Below are positions 16,126-23,988 of a stretch of DNA of 64,000 nucleotides, piece after piece. Every line of letters begins with the position of its first letter. Within the stretch, counting starts at the first letter, position 1. Both the position numbers and the translations under genes were made by a program. The DNA is from Chryseobacterium defluvii (lineage in GTDB: Bacteria > Bacteroidota > Bacteroidia > Flavobacteriales > Weeksellaceae): contig NZ_JACHLE010000007.1 of assembly GCF_014204415.1 (NCBI RefSeq), forward strand, positions 28,993 through 92,992, written 5' to 3'. The notes under the pieces were generated by a model. It saw nothing but the letters and a program-made list of their open reading frames with translations, searched no databases and had not been told where the DNA came from.

Positions 16126-16391
16126 TTTTACTTTTGGAAAGCTACTTAAGCCATAAACAGTTTTAGTTCATAATAATCTACATCTACATCAGGCTTGTCA
16201 TGCTGTAAGCATCTCTACAAAGAGAGTTCATATTCCTATTAGAATGACAAGCCTTGAGTTGAAGAATATTGTAGTACAATTTAAGCGTTACCTTTAAAAT
16301 TGAACTTTTTAATAATTCTTTGATATCCTTGCTGTAAAATTTAATCTTAGAGTTTCCGGGATCAGGATAAAAGAAATCTGAAAATTACCCG
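16126..16391. other. gene-free spacer with a palindromic repeat
   Basis: The spacer between the terminator and the mazG promoter holds the palindrome 16191-16254 and otherwise AT-rich sequence. I see no small gene or structured RNA. Confidence 0.6.
16191..16254. repeat. palindromic repeat, copy 1 of a two-copy family
   Basis: Eleven-base perfect arms AGGCTTGTCAT (16191-16201) and ATGACAAGCCT (16244-16254). The interior shares TGTCATGCT, then CATCTC, then TATTCCT, then GAATGACA with the element at 45705, so the two are relatives. Confidence 0.7.
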
Positions 16392-16399
16392 TAAATTTG
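16392..16399 (+). promoter_or_regulatory. -7 promoter box for mazG
   Basis: TAAATTTG, an exact TAnnTTTG match, 24 bases before the ATG at 16424. Confidence 0.6.
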
Positions 16400-16423
16400 T
16401 GAAACTCGAATTTCTCATTGCCT

Positions 16424-17197
16424 ATGAATACGAAACAGGAAAAGCTTGAAGCCTTCGGAAGATTGCTGGATATAATGGATGACCTACGCGAGAAGTGCCC
16501 GTGGGATCAGAAGCAGACCTTACAGTCACTCCGTCATTTAACCCTTGAGGAAACCTATGAACTTTCCGATGCTATTTTGCAGGAAGATCTTCAGGAGATT
16601 AAAAAAGAATTGGGAGATGTCCTGCTTCATCTGGTCTTTTATGCTAAAATAGGTTCGGAGAAAGAAAGTTTTGATATGGCCGATGTCATTAATTCCTTAA
16701 ATGAAAAACTAATCTTCCGCCATCCTCATATTTATGGGGATATTGATGTAAAAGATGAAGAAGAAGTAAAGCAGAACTGGGAAAAGCTGAAACTGAAAGA
16801 AGGAAATACCTCTATTTTAGGAGGAGTTCCGAAAAGCTTACCGAGTATGGTAAAAGCATACAGGATCCAGGACAAGGTGAAAGGGATAGGATTTGAATTT
16901 CATGATGCGGAAGATGCATGGAAAAAGGTGGATGAGGAAATTCAGGAGTTTCATGCGGAAACCGATCTGAATAAAAAAGAACAGGAACTGGGAGATGTAT
17001 TTTTCTCACTCATCAATTATGCGAGAATTTCGGGAATTAATCCGGATTCTGCTTTGGAACGAACGAATCTTAAATTTATCTCAAGATTTCAGCAGATGGA
17101 AAAGCTGGCTTTGGAAAGAAATCTGAAATTAGAAGACATGTCTCTGGAAGAAATGGATGTGCTTTGGGACGAAGCAAAAATTTTAAATAAGAACTGA
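16424..17197 (+). CDS. mazG: nucleoside triphosphate pyrophosphohydrolase MazG
   Basis: A protein of 257 residues from the ATG at 16424; a TTG two codons upstream is less likely. It has two tandem MazG domains: the first holds CPWDQKQTLQSLRHLTLEE, then EELGD-type motif KKELGDVLLHLVFYA; the second holds EEIQEF and EQELGDVFFSLINYARI. MazG hydrolyses dNTPs and (p)ppGpp-type substrates to monophosphates, a house-cleaning role in the cytosol. The stop codon shares a base with the next start (TGATG). Confidence 0.95.
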   Translation: MNTKQEKLEAFGRLLDIMDDLREKCPWDQKQTLQSLRHLTLEETYELSDAILQEDLQEIKKELGDVLLHLVFYAKIGSEKESFDMADVINSLNEKLIFRHPHIYGDIDVKDEEEVKQNWEKLKLKEGNTSILGGVPKSLPSMVKAYRIQDKVKGIGFEFHDAEDAWKKVDEEIQEFHAETDLNKKEQELGDVFFSLINYARISGINPDSALERTNLKFISRFQQMEKLALERNLKLEDMSLEEMDVLWDEAKILNKN

Positions 17198-18081
17198 TGA
17201 AAATGTACACACTTTGTGCGATAACTTCGCTTTTATTGATGGGATGTAACCCTAAACCTGAGAATGAGCAGGCAAAAGCAGATACTTTAAAAACAGAGTT
17301 TTCTTTACCGGGTAAACTGAAAGAAGTATCCGGGATTACTTTGTCAAAAGATAAAAAAACAATCTGGACAATAGAAGATCAGGGAAACAAGAACATTGTT
17401 TATGGAATGAATGATAGGGGAGAATTAGTTTCAGAAGTTCTGGTAGAAAATGCTGATAACATGGATTGGGAAGATATCACATCGGATCCTCAGGGAAATA
17501 TTTATATCGGGGATTTCGGAAATAATGATAATGACAGGCAGGATCTGGCTATCTTAAAAGTCGATCTTCAGAACTCACATGCGAAAACGGCACAGGTTAC
17601 CCAAACCACGAAATTCCATTATGAAGGCCAGACCGAATTCCCGCCTAAAAAATCAAACTGGCTCTACGATTGTGAGGCGTTTGTAGAAATGGACGGCAAT
17701 TTCTATCTTTTTACCAAGAACCGCAGCAAAGGTTTTGACGGAACATTTCTGGTTTTTCAGGTTCCTAATAAAGAAGGGGATTTTGAGGCTAAATTGGTTG
17801 GAAAGCTGAGACTGGATGGAAAGTATAGTGATGCTGCCATAACTTCTGCAACCATCAACAGCACAAAAGATAAGATTGCATTGCTGACCCATAAAAATAT
17901 CCACGTCCTTTCAGGATTTGCACCCGGTGATTTTAATTCAGCCAAAATTCAGAAAATATCTTTGAATCATAATTCCCAGAAAGAAGCTGTTGTTTTTCAG
18001 GATGACAAAACATTGCTTATTGCGGACGAAAAGGATAAAAACACGGGTGGAAATGTGTATAGATTTTCTTTTGTGAAATGA
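17197..18081 (+). CDS. beta-propeller lipoprotein (SdiA-regulated-like)
   Basis: A protein of 294 residues with a lipoprotein signal ending LLLMGC near residue 17. The remainder is a run of beta-blade repeats (SGITLSKDKKTIWTIEDQGN, DWEDITSDPQGNIYIGDFGN, ALLTHKNIHVLSG), giving a six- or seven-bladed propeller of the NHL/SdiA-regulated kind. It would sit on a periplasmic or outer-membrane face. Substrate unknown. It is translationally coupled to mazG upstream and to the next gene by a 4-base overlap. Confidence 0.7.
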   Translation: MKMYTLCAITSLLLMGCNPKPENEQAKADTLKTEFSLPGKLKEVSGITLSKDKKTIWTIEDQGNKNIVYGMNDRGELVSEVLVENADNMDWEDITSDPQGNIYIGDFGNNDNDRQDLAILKVDLQNSHAKTAQVTQTTKFHYEGQTEFPPKKSNWLYDCEAFVEMDGNFYLFTKNRSKGFDGTFLVFQVPNKEGDFEAKLVGKLRLDGKYSDAAITSATINSTKDKIALLTHKNIHVLSGFAPGDFNSAKIQKISLNHNSQKEAVVFQDDKTLLIADEKDKNTGGNVYRFSFVK

Positions 18082-18587
18082 TGACTGCTAAAGAAAAATT
18101 CAGCTATTTAATTTATTGGATCATTATTTTTACCGTATCCGGCTCTATGATTGTATATGGAGTCGGAAAGCCCGTACAGTTTCAGGATTTCAAAAGCTCG
18201 GTAAATACTAATCTTTCGGAAGGGCATCAGTTAATGTGGACCTTTTACAGCTATACAAAGGCTTATCCTGTAATAATTGGAATTTTTGAAATAACAGGTG
18301 GCGTTTTTATCCTTTTTAACAGGACAAGAATATTGGGATGTCTATTATTATCAACAATATTAGTTAATATCATCATCCAGGATTATTTATATCAAATATC
18401 AGCTTTAAACACTGCTATATTTTATCAGATATTAATTCTGGCAATCCTGGTCTTTGATTTTGATAAGGTCAAAATTGTTATCGGGGAATTATTAAAATCC
18501 CACAGGAAGAGCCGAAATTTAATTTTGATGATTGTAGCATTTATTTTAGCAATAGTGGTCAAATATTTTGAAGCAAAGATCATTTGA
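18078..18587 (+). CDS. DoxX-like four-helix membrane protein
   Basis: A protein of 169 residues with four main hydrophobic helices (about 10-28, 60-82, 86-103, 113-128) and a further C-terminal one. The layout and the motif YPVIIGIFEITGGVFILFNR suggest a DoxX/DoxD-like fold. It begins inside the end of the lipoprotein gene and is the last gene of the mazG unit. Function unknown. Confidence 0.6.
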   Translation: MMTAKEKFSYLIYWIIIFTVSGSMIVYGVGKPVQFQDFKSSVNTNLSEGHQLMWTFYSYTKAYPVIIGIFEITGGVFILFNRTRILGCLLLSTILVNIIIQDYLYQISALNTAIFYQILILAILVFDFDKVKIVIGELLKSHRKSRNLILMIVAFILAIVVKYFEAKII

Positions 18588-18593
18588 AATCTA

Positions 18594-18769
18594 AGAGCCT
18601 GTTTAAATTTTATTTAAAAGTTCTTTTTGTCATTCTGAATGGAATTTTGCGAAGCATTATGGAATGAAGAATCTATTGAAATTCATACATTTAAGATTTT
18701 TCGACTTCACTTCGTTTCGCTCAAAATGAGAAACCTGTCAAATTGAAATTAAAAATTTAAACAGGCTCT
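18594..18769. mobile_element. MITE-like element, 176 bp, with 18-bp perfect inverted ends
   Basis: The ends 18594-18611 (AGAGCCTGTTTAAATTTT) and 18752-18769 are perfect reverse complements. The interior holds a second, imperfect palindrome built from GTCATTCTGAATGG...GAAGAATCT and AGATTTTTCGACTTCACTTC...GAGA. No coding capacity. A clear target duplication is not seen. The end sequence resembles those of some Bacteroidota insertion sequences, so mobilisation by a transposase elsewhere is possible. Confidence 0.65.
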
Positions 18770-18832
18770 AAGACTAAGAATAAAAATATATTAATAAGAG
18801 GGTCTCAAACTGAAAATAAATTAGGAATTTAT

Positions 18833-18860
18833 CTGTGCAAATCTGTGCAATCCGTGGTTT
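18833..18860. repeat. short tandem ATCTGTGCA tract
   Basis: ATCTGTGCAAATCTGTGCAA plus TCCGTGGT: two exact and one diverged copy of a 9-base unit just beyond the 3' end of the metallophosphoesterase gene. Confidence 0.5.
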
Positions 18861-18865
18861 CAAAT

Positions 18866-21800
18866 CTAAAAAGTCATTCCCAGACCTCCCGAAATCCTTC
18901 CGCCATCCGAACCATAGAAATAATTCAGCCTTGCAGAGAACATTTCAAGAATGCTCATCCAGAATCCTGTACCCACAGACTGATGCCATTTATTTGAATC
19001 CTCATGGTCATTCCATACCCTTCCGATGTCATAACCAAACAAAATTCCCATATTGGCCGGAATGATATTGTTCCTTACCCTTCCGAAATCCAAGCGGATC
19101 TCAGAATTATTGGTAAAATAAGATCTTCCCGAAAAACGATCGTTACGGAAAGCCCTCATTCCGTTGTTTCCCCCGATACTTGCTGCCTGGTAAAACTCAA
19201 AATTGTTATTGTTGATCCACATCACATTGCTGGAGTTGGCAAATACAATGTTTCCCCTTTTATCGAGTCTGTGATCAATGGTTAAAGTACCGTTCAGTGT
19301 TAAAAAATTCCTTTCGGTTTGGGAAAGATTAGCCTTCCAGTCTGCATTCAATATCAATTCCAGTCCTAATGTTGGGAAAGCATTGTTGTCTAAATTTTTA
19401 AAACTAAAAGTATAGTTGGCTCCGGCAAACTGCTGATCTTTGAATACATCAGGGTTTACATCAGGTGAGATATCTACAAAGCGGTCACCTTTGCGCTGGA
19501 CTTTGTTATTCTCAAAAGTAAGCTGGAACTGGTGCTGCAGATTCATCCAGCTCTTTTTAGAAACAGAAGGTGCAAAATTGAATTTTGAAATTCTTGCCCG
19601 GTTGTATTCCCTTTCGGTGGTTTCCTTATCATATTCACTTTCATTGGAAAGCCCGAAGAAATTTTTGGCAAAACGGGAAGTTGTGTAATAAGCATCTAAA
19701 TTAAAATCCCATCCGGAAATGGCTTTTTTGAAGATCCCTTTATAGGCAAGATTAAACCCTCCCGTTGCAGTATACATATTAGCTTTTAAGCTGTGTTTCT
19801 GAGTATAAGGCGCACGGATGAAATTGTTCACCGTATAATTGGCCAGAAAACCAATGATCACCCCGTCATCAGGATTATAATCTGCGTTAGGATAGCCGGC
19901 AAAGAAATTGTATTTAGGGTGCTTGTAATTATAGGTATTGACGTCATAATCATCCGAAATATTCTTTGTCGCAGAATTGGCATTATAAGTATTCTTCTGG
20001 GATTTGAAATCATAGATCTTTACTTTGCTTCCGTTGGCAATGGTATATACATCGTGATTGTAACCCCCGATCAGGCGGATGTTCATTTTCGGTTTTCCGT
20101 CTCCTGAAACTTCATAAATATCGTCATCTTCCAGACCATAGATCCAGAGTTCACTGGTTTTATCATCATGATAATCCTTTTCAAATACAAGCTCAGGATT
20201 TTCTTTGTTCTTATCCAGTTTATATTGTTTTACATTCACGGAATTACCCTGCTTAGTGATCACAAATTTATCGGGATTTACAGTTCCTGCCAGCGGAACC
20301 TTCTTTTGCAGCACATCATAATATTGTGCGGCGTAATCCTGCAGTTTGGTTTTTCTCGATTTTAATTTCCTCTGAATATCCGCGATCGTTTCATCCTTCA
20401 CTTCCTTAGGTAAATTGTTGAAAGCTTCCTCAATATCCTTATCCGTAAGATGTTCCTGAATATATTTTGCCTGAGCGGTCCATTCCTCGTGGGTTGAAGC
20501 TTTTAAAAAGATAAGGTCCAGCGGATAAGGCTCCATGTTCAGCCACTTAACATTTTTGATGTCTTCTTTAAATGTTTTCATGTGACGGATCGCCGGGATA
20601 TTCATGATCACTTTAAAAGCGGCTCCATCATATTTGCTGAAGGCCTGGTCGTGATCCCTTGGAATAGGTTTGTAGGTTACTTTATCCCCACTTTCATACT
20701 CTGCCCATTTCCATTGATCAGAATGCCTGTCCCAGTCTCCGATCAGCATATCGAAAACACGTGCTCTGATGTAGGCTTCCCGATCTACGGAGTATTTATA
20801 GCTTTTGGTCAGGTTTTTCAGAAGATCATCCGTAGAGATAATGTCCTTTGCATTCCCCAGTGACTGCAATGTTTTGGGATCTGAAGAAAAACGCTCCTCA
20901 ACCATATAAAGCTCATTTCCGTAGGTCTCATTATACACACCCAAAGCATGTTGTTTCGGGATATAATATAACCTCGGATTGCTGTGGAAAAGGTCCAGTC
21001 TATCTGCAAGATTTCCTACAGAGAAAGGAGTGAAAGGATGGCTGGTTGTATAAAAATCCAGTAAGAATTTTTCCGGGAAGGTATTATTCAGCTCATTTCC
21101 GAAAGTACTTTTCTTAAAAGCCATAGTATTGAGGAATCGGACAGCGCTTTTTTTAATACCTCTCATCACAAATTCCTGCCCGTCCCGGGACATCAGCCTT
21201 AAACTGTTCGACTGATGGCCTCCGCCTTCCCTGAAAGGAATGTAGCCCCCGTTCAACTCAGAAATATTGGCTGTAGGAGCTTCAACAGGAGTTCCGTAAT
21301 ACTTTCTGTAATGCTCTCCCCAAAGCCATCTGTAAACTCCGCTCTTTCGCGTTAATTTTTCAGGATAGATCGTTGAGGTAATAGTATTCGGAAAAGAATC
21401 CGGATAATGGTTGACAAATTCTTTTGGCCTTTCAAAAACAGTAATATGGGTCAGCTTTTGAAGACGGTTATCTTTAGTTGAAAAGTATTCTACATCAGCA
21501 CTCTGGTCTTTTCTCATATTCAGGACGGCAAATCCGCTTCCGCCATAAGAGAAATCAGTCTTTTCGGCAATGGTGGCAGGATCGGTCTTAGAGCCGGCTC
21601 CGCTAATGATCTGTCGGATATTCCTTTGCTCATGGTACTGCAGGTTGTGATCATGTCCGGAAACAAAAATGATGTTTTCCTTATCCTGAACAATGCTTTT
21701 TAACCGATTGGCCAGATCTGCATAATGCTGGTTGTTGATATCCTCCAGGCTTGCTCCTGAAGAGCTTCTGAGAATATTGACCAGGCTTGCCACCACGGGA

Positions 21801-22582
21801 ACGGGAACCTTTCCTTTAAGTGCAGAGAGGTGGGATTTTGCCGAAGTATATCCTGCATGGGTTCCGCTGCTGATGACAGGGTGGTGCAGGGCAACGATGA
21901 TCTTTTTATCCTGGTTTTTATTGATCAGGTCTTTAAACTCTACGAAAAGGTCTTCACGGGTTTTGATGTGGCAGTTTTTATTGATCCCCGGATACTGATC
22001 CCAGTTTACCAAAGCCCATTCCGTATCAATAACGATCAGCTTAATATCTTTGGTGAGGCTTACATCATCAATAGGGCATGAGTTTTTAGGCAGAAAAGCT
22101 TTTTTATCATTCAGGTAGGTTTTCACAAATTCTTCCTGAGCTTTTAACCCTTCTAAGCCATGATACCAGTCATGATTTCCGGGAATCACAAGTGTTTTTC
22201 CTTTAAAATCTTTGGTGATGGCAAGCTGGTTCTCCATTTTTTCCCTGGCCAAAGGATATTCCTTATCAGTTTCTTTCGGCATGCCGAGGGGATAAATATT
22301 ATCTCCCAGAAAAATCAGCATTGAATTTTGATCTGCGGAATCCAGTTTGCCTTTGAGGAAATTTAAAGTATGCTGAGCCTGAATTTCTTCTGCATTCCCT
22401 GCATCTCCGATCAGGAAAATTTTAAAGTCGTTTTCAGATTTTATATCAGAATTTTTTACTTCCTGTAAGTTTTTTCCTTTTTTTACGTTATAGGTAGCAC
22501 AGGACACCAGAAGTCCTGCCAATAACAAGAATCTAAATGGAATAGAAATTTTTTTTAGATAAGTTATAAAGGATAAATTCAT
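18866..22582 (-). CDS. giant metallophosphoesterase / kinase-like / outer-membrane barrel protein
   Basis: A protein of 1238 residues with a lipoprotein-type signal ending LLAGLLVSC near residue 28. Residues about 50-350 are a calcineurin-like phosphoesterase (IGDAGN near 56, FLGDNIYP, VIPGNHDWYHG near 134, VALHHPV, SGHDHNLQYHE near 308). A middle domain has GDWDRHSDQW near residue 614 and PIPRDHDQAF near 641, a spacing that recalls the catalytic and metal loops of CotH/HipA/Fam20-type kinases. The last 380 residues are beta strands ending in a BamA/ShlB-like barrel (SIGGNNGMRAFRNDRFSG and a terminal Phe). All parts lie in the periplasm or outer membrane. The kinase-like reading is inference. 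Confidence 0.8.
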   Translation of the reverse strand: MNLSFITYLKKISIPFRFLLLAGLLVSCATYNVKKGKNLQEVKNSDIKSENDFKIFLIGDAGNAEEIQAQHTLNFLKGKLDSADQNSMLIFLGDNIYPLGMPKETDKEYPLAREKMENQLAITKDFKGKTLVIPGNHDWYHGLEGLKAQEEFVKTYLNDKKAFLPKNSCPIDDVSLTKDIKLIVIDTEWALVNWDQYPGINKNCHIKTREDLFVEFKDLINKNQDKKIIVALHHPVISSGTHAGYTSAKSHLSALKGKVPVPVVASLVNILRSSSGASLEDINNQHYADLANRLKSIVQDKENIIFVSGHDHNLQYHEQRNIRQIISGAGSKTDPATIAEKTDFSYGGSGFAVLNMRKDQSADVEYFSTKDNRLQKLTHITVFERPKEFVNHYPDSFPNTITSTIYPEKLTRKSGVYRWLWGEHYRKYYGTPVEAPTANISELNGGYIPFREGGGHQSNSLRLMSRDGQEFVMRGIKKSAVRFLNTMAFKKSTFGNELNNTFPEKFLLDFYTTSHPFTPFSVGNLADRLDLFHSNPRLYYIPKQHALGVYNETYGNELYMVEERFSSDPKTLQSLGNAKDIISTDDLLKNLTKSYKYSVDREAYIRARVFDMLIGDWDRHSDQWKWAEYESGDKVTYKPIPRDHDQAFSKYDGAAFKVIMNIPAIRHMKTFKEDIKNVKWLNMEPYPLDLIFLKASTHEEWTAQAKYIQEHLTDKDIEEAFNNLPKEVKDETIADIQRKLKSRKTKLQDYAAQYYDVLQKKVPLAGTVNPDKFVITKQGNSVNVKQYKLDKNKENPELVFEKDYHDDKTSELWIYGLEDDDIYEVSGDGKPKMNIRLIGGYNHDVYTIANGSKVKIYDFKSQKNTYNANSATKNISDDYDVNTYNYKHPKYNFFAGYPNADYNPDDGVIIGFLANYTVNNFIRAPYTQKHSLKANMYTATGGFNLAYKGIFKKAISGWDFNLDAYYTTSRFAKNFFGLSNESEYDKETTEREYNRARISKFNFAPSVSKKSWMNLQHQFQLTFENNKVQRKGDRFVDISPDVNPDVFKDQQFAGANYTFSFKNLDNNAFPTLGLELILNADWKANLSQTERNFLTLNGTLTIDHRLDKRGNIVFANSSNVMWINNNNFEFYQAASIGGNNGMRAFRNDRFSGRSYFTNNSEIRLDFGRVRNNIIPANMGILFGYDIGRVWNDHEDSNKWHQSVGTGFWMSILEMFSARLNYFYGSDGGRISGGLGMTF

Positions 22583-22608
22583 ACATTTACATTAACAAAA
22601 ATTCAGAA

Positions 22609-23781
22609 ATGGATATTCTACACAAAGCTAAAGATTATGTTGAAAGCTTATTCAAAGATAAGTTATCTTCCGTATATTTTTATCATAATTTTATCCATAC
22701 AACCTATACGGTGAATAAGGCCGAGGAGATCATGAAAAATACACCTGTTTCCAAGGAGGATCAGGAGAAGCTGCTGCTGGCGCTCTGGTTTCATGATACG
22801 GGCTATATTGAATGTGCACAGAATCATGAAGAAAGGGGGATCGAAATTTTGAAGAAATTTCTGCAAAATGAAAATTACCCGGAAAACTATATTAATGACG
22901 TTTCAAAGCTGATCCTAGCCACAAAAATTGATTATAAGCCTGAAAACCTTCTGGAAAAAATTGCAAAAGATGCGGACTGCAGCCATTTTGCAAGCCATGA
23001 TTATAATGATATTTCAGACGGCTTAAGAAAAGAATGGGAACTTACCAATGTAAAATACTTTTCCAATGATGAATGGAATGCCGTAAACCTGGATTTCATG
23101 AAGAATAAGCATACCTACTATACAGACTATGCAAAAGAGAACTGGGAGCCCCTGAAAAAGAAAAACATCAGAAAAATCGAAAAAAAATTGGAGAAGGAAG
23201 AAGAAAAAAAGGAAGAGAAGAAAGAAAACCAGGATAATAAAAAAGACCCGAAATCTGACAGAAGTGTAGACACTCTTTTCAGGGTTACCCTAAACAATCA
23301 TACGAGGCTGAGTGATATTGCAGACAGTAAGGCAAATATTCTGCTTTCGGTGAATGCGATCATCATTTCAGTTTGCCTTTCCGTTCTGGTCCCGAAACTG
23401 GATACTCCAAAAAATGCGCACCTTATCATTCCCAGCTTTCTCCTCCTGCTGTCGAGTGTTCTGACGATCATATTTGCCATATTATCTACAAAACCGAATG
23501 TAACCAAGACAAAATTTACCCGTCAGGATGTTGCTGACAGGAAGGTGAATCTTTTATTCTTCGGGAATTTTCATCAGATGCTGTTTGATGATTACAATAA
23601 TGCCATGAGAGACCTGATCAAAGACAGGGATTATATCTACGATTCTATGGTAAAAGACCTGTACTATCTTGGAAAAGTGCTTGACAGAAAATACAGGCTG
23701 TTGTCACTGACGTATAAGATCTTTATGGCCGGGATCATTATTTCCGTATTGTCTTTTGGGTATGCCTTTCTGAAACTGTGA
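22609..23781 (+). CDS. HD-domain / PycTM (Pycsar effector-type) fusion protein
   Basis: A protein of 390 residues. The N-terminal 180 residues are an HD phosphohydrolase (FYHNFIHTTYTV, then ALWFHDTGYIE with the HD pair near 64, then KDADCSHF with the fourth metal ligand). A highly charged Lys/Glu coiled coil covers about 185-225. The C-terminal 165 residues match the Pycsar effector membrane domain (DUF5706): DTLFRVTLNNHTRLSDIADS then KANILLSVNAIIIS, a helix pair, the FGNFHQM segment and a last helix. PycTM effectors damage the inner membrane when a cyclic nucleotide is sensed. No cyclase gene is adjacent. It is divergent from the large metallophosphoesterase gene. Confidence 0.85.
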   Translation: MDILHKAKDYVESLFKDKLSSVYFYHNFIHTTYTVNKAEEIMKNTPVSKEDQEKLLLALWFHDTGYIECAQNHEERGIEILKKFLQNENYPENYINDVSKLILATKIDYKPENLLEKIAKDADCSHFASHDYNDISDGLRKEWELTNVKYFSNDEWNAVNLDFMKNKHTYYTDYAKENWEPLKKKNIRKIEKKLEKEEEKKEEKKENQDNKKDPKSDRSVDTLFRVTLNNHTRLSDIADSKANILLSVNAIIISVCLSVLVPKLDTPKNAHLIIPSFLLLLSSVLTIIFAILSTKPNVTKTKFTRQDVADRKVNLLFFGNFHQMLFDDYNNAMRDLIKDRDYIYDSMVKDLYYLGKVLDRKYRLLSLTYKIFMAGIIISVLSFGYAFLKL

Positions 23782-23988
23782 TATGATACTTCCTTATCAA
23801 AAACTTTAACCACAAAAGTCACAAAAGTTTTTAATGCCTGAAGAAGTTATATTTAGGGATGTATTAGCTTTTGAAAAATTTTATATTGAGTTGAAGCCGA
23901 AATCTTCTTCTGTGAATTACCATTCTGAAAATTTTAAACCTAGGCTTAATATGATTAATATAAAATTTTTATGGTTTAAGATAAAAAT
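23782..23988. other. gene-free spacer with word repeats
   Basis: Contains AACCACAAAAGTCACAAAAG near 23810, a common flavobacterial spacer motif, and a weak hairpin (TAAAATTTTTAT with ATAAAAATTTA) near 23960-23990 that could end the minus-strand GAF gene. No gene seen. Confidence 0.5.
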
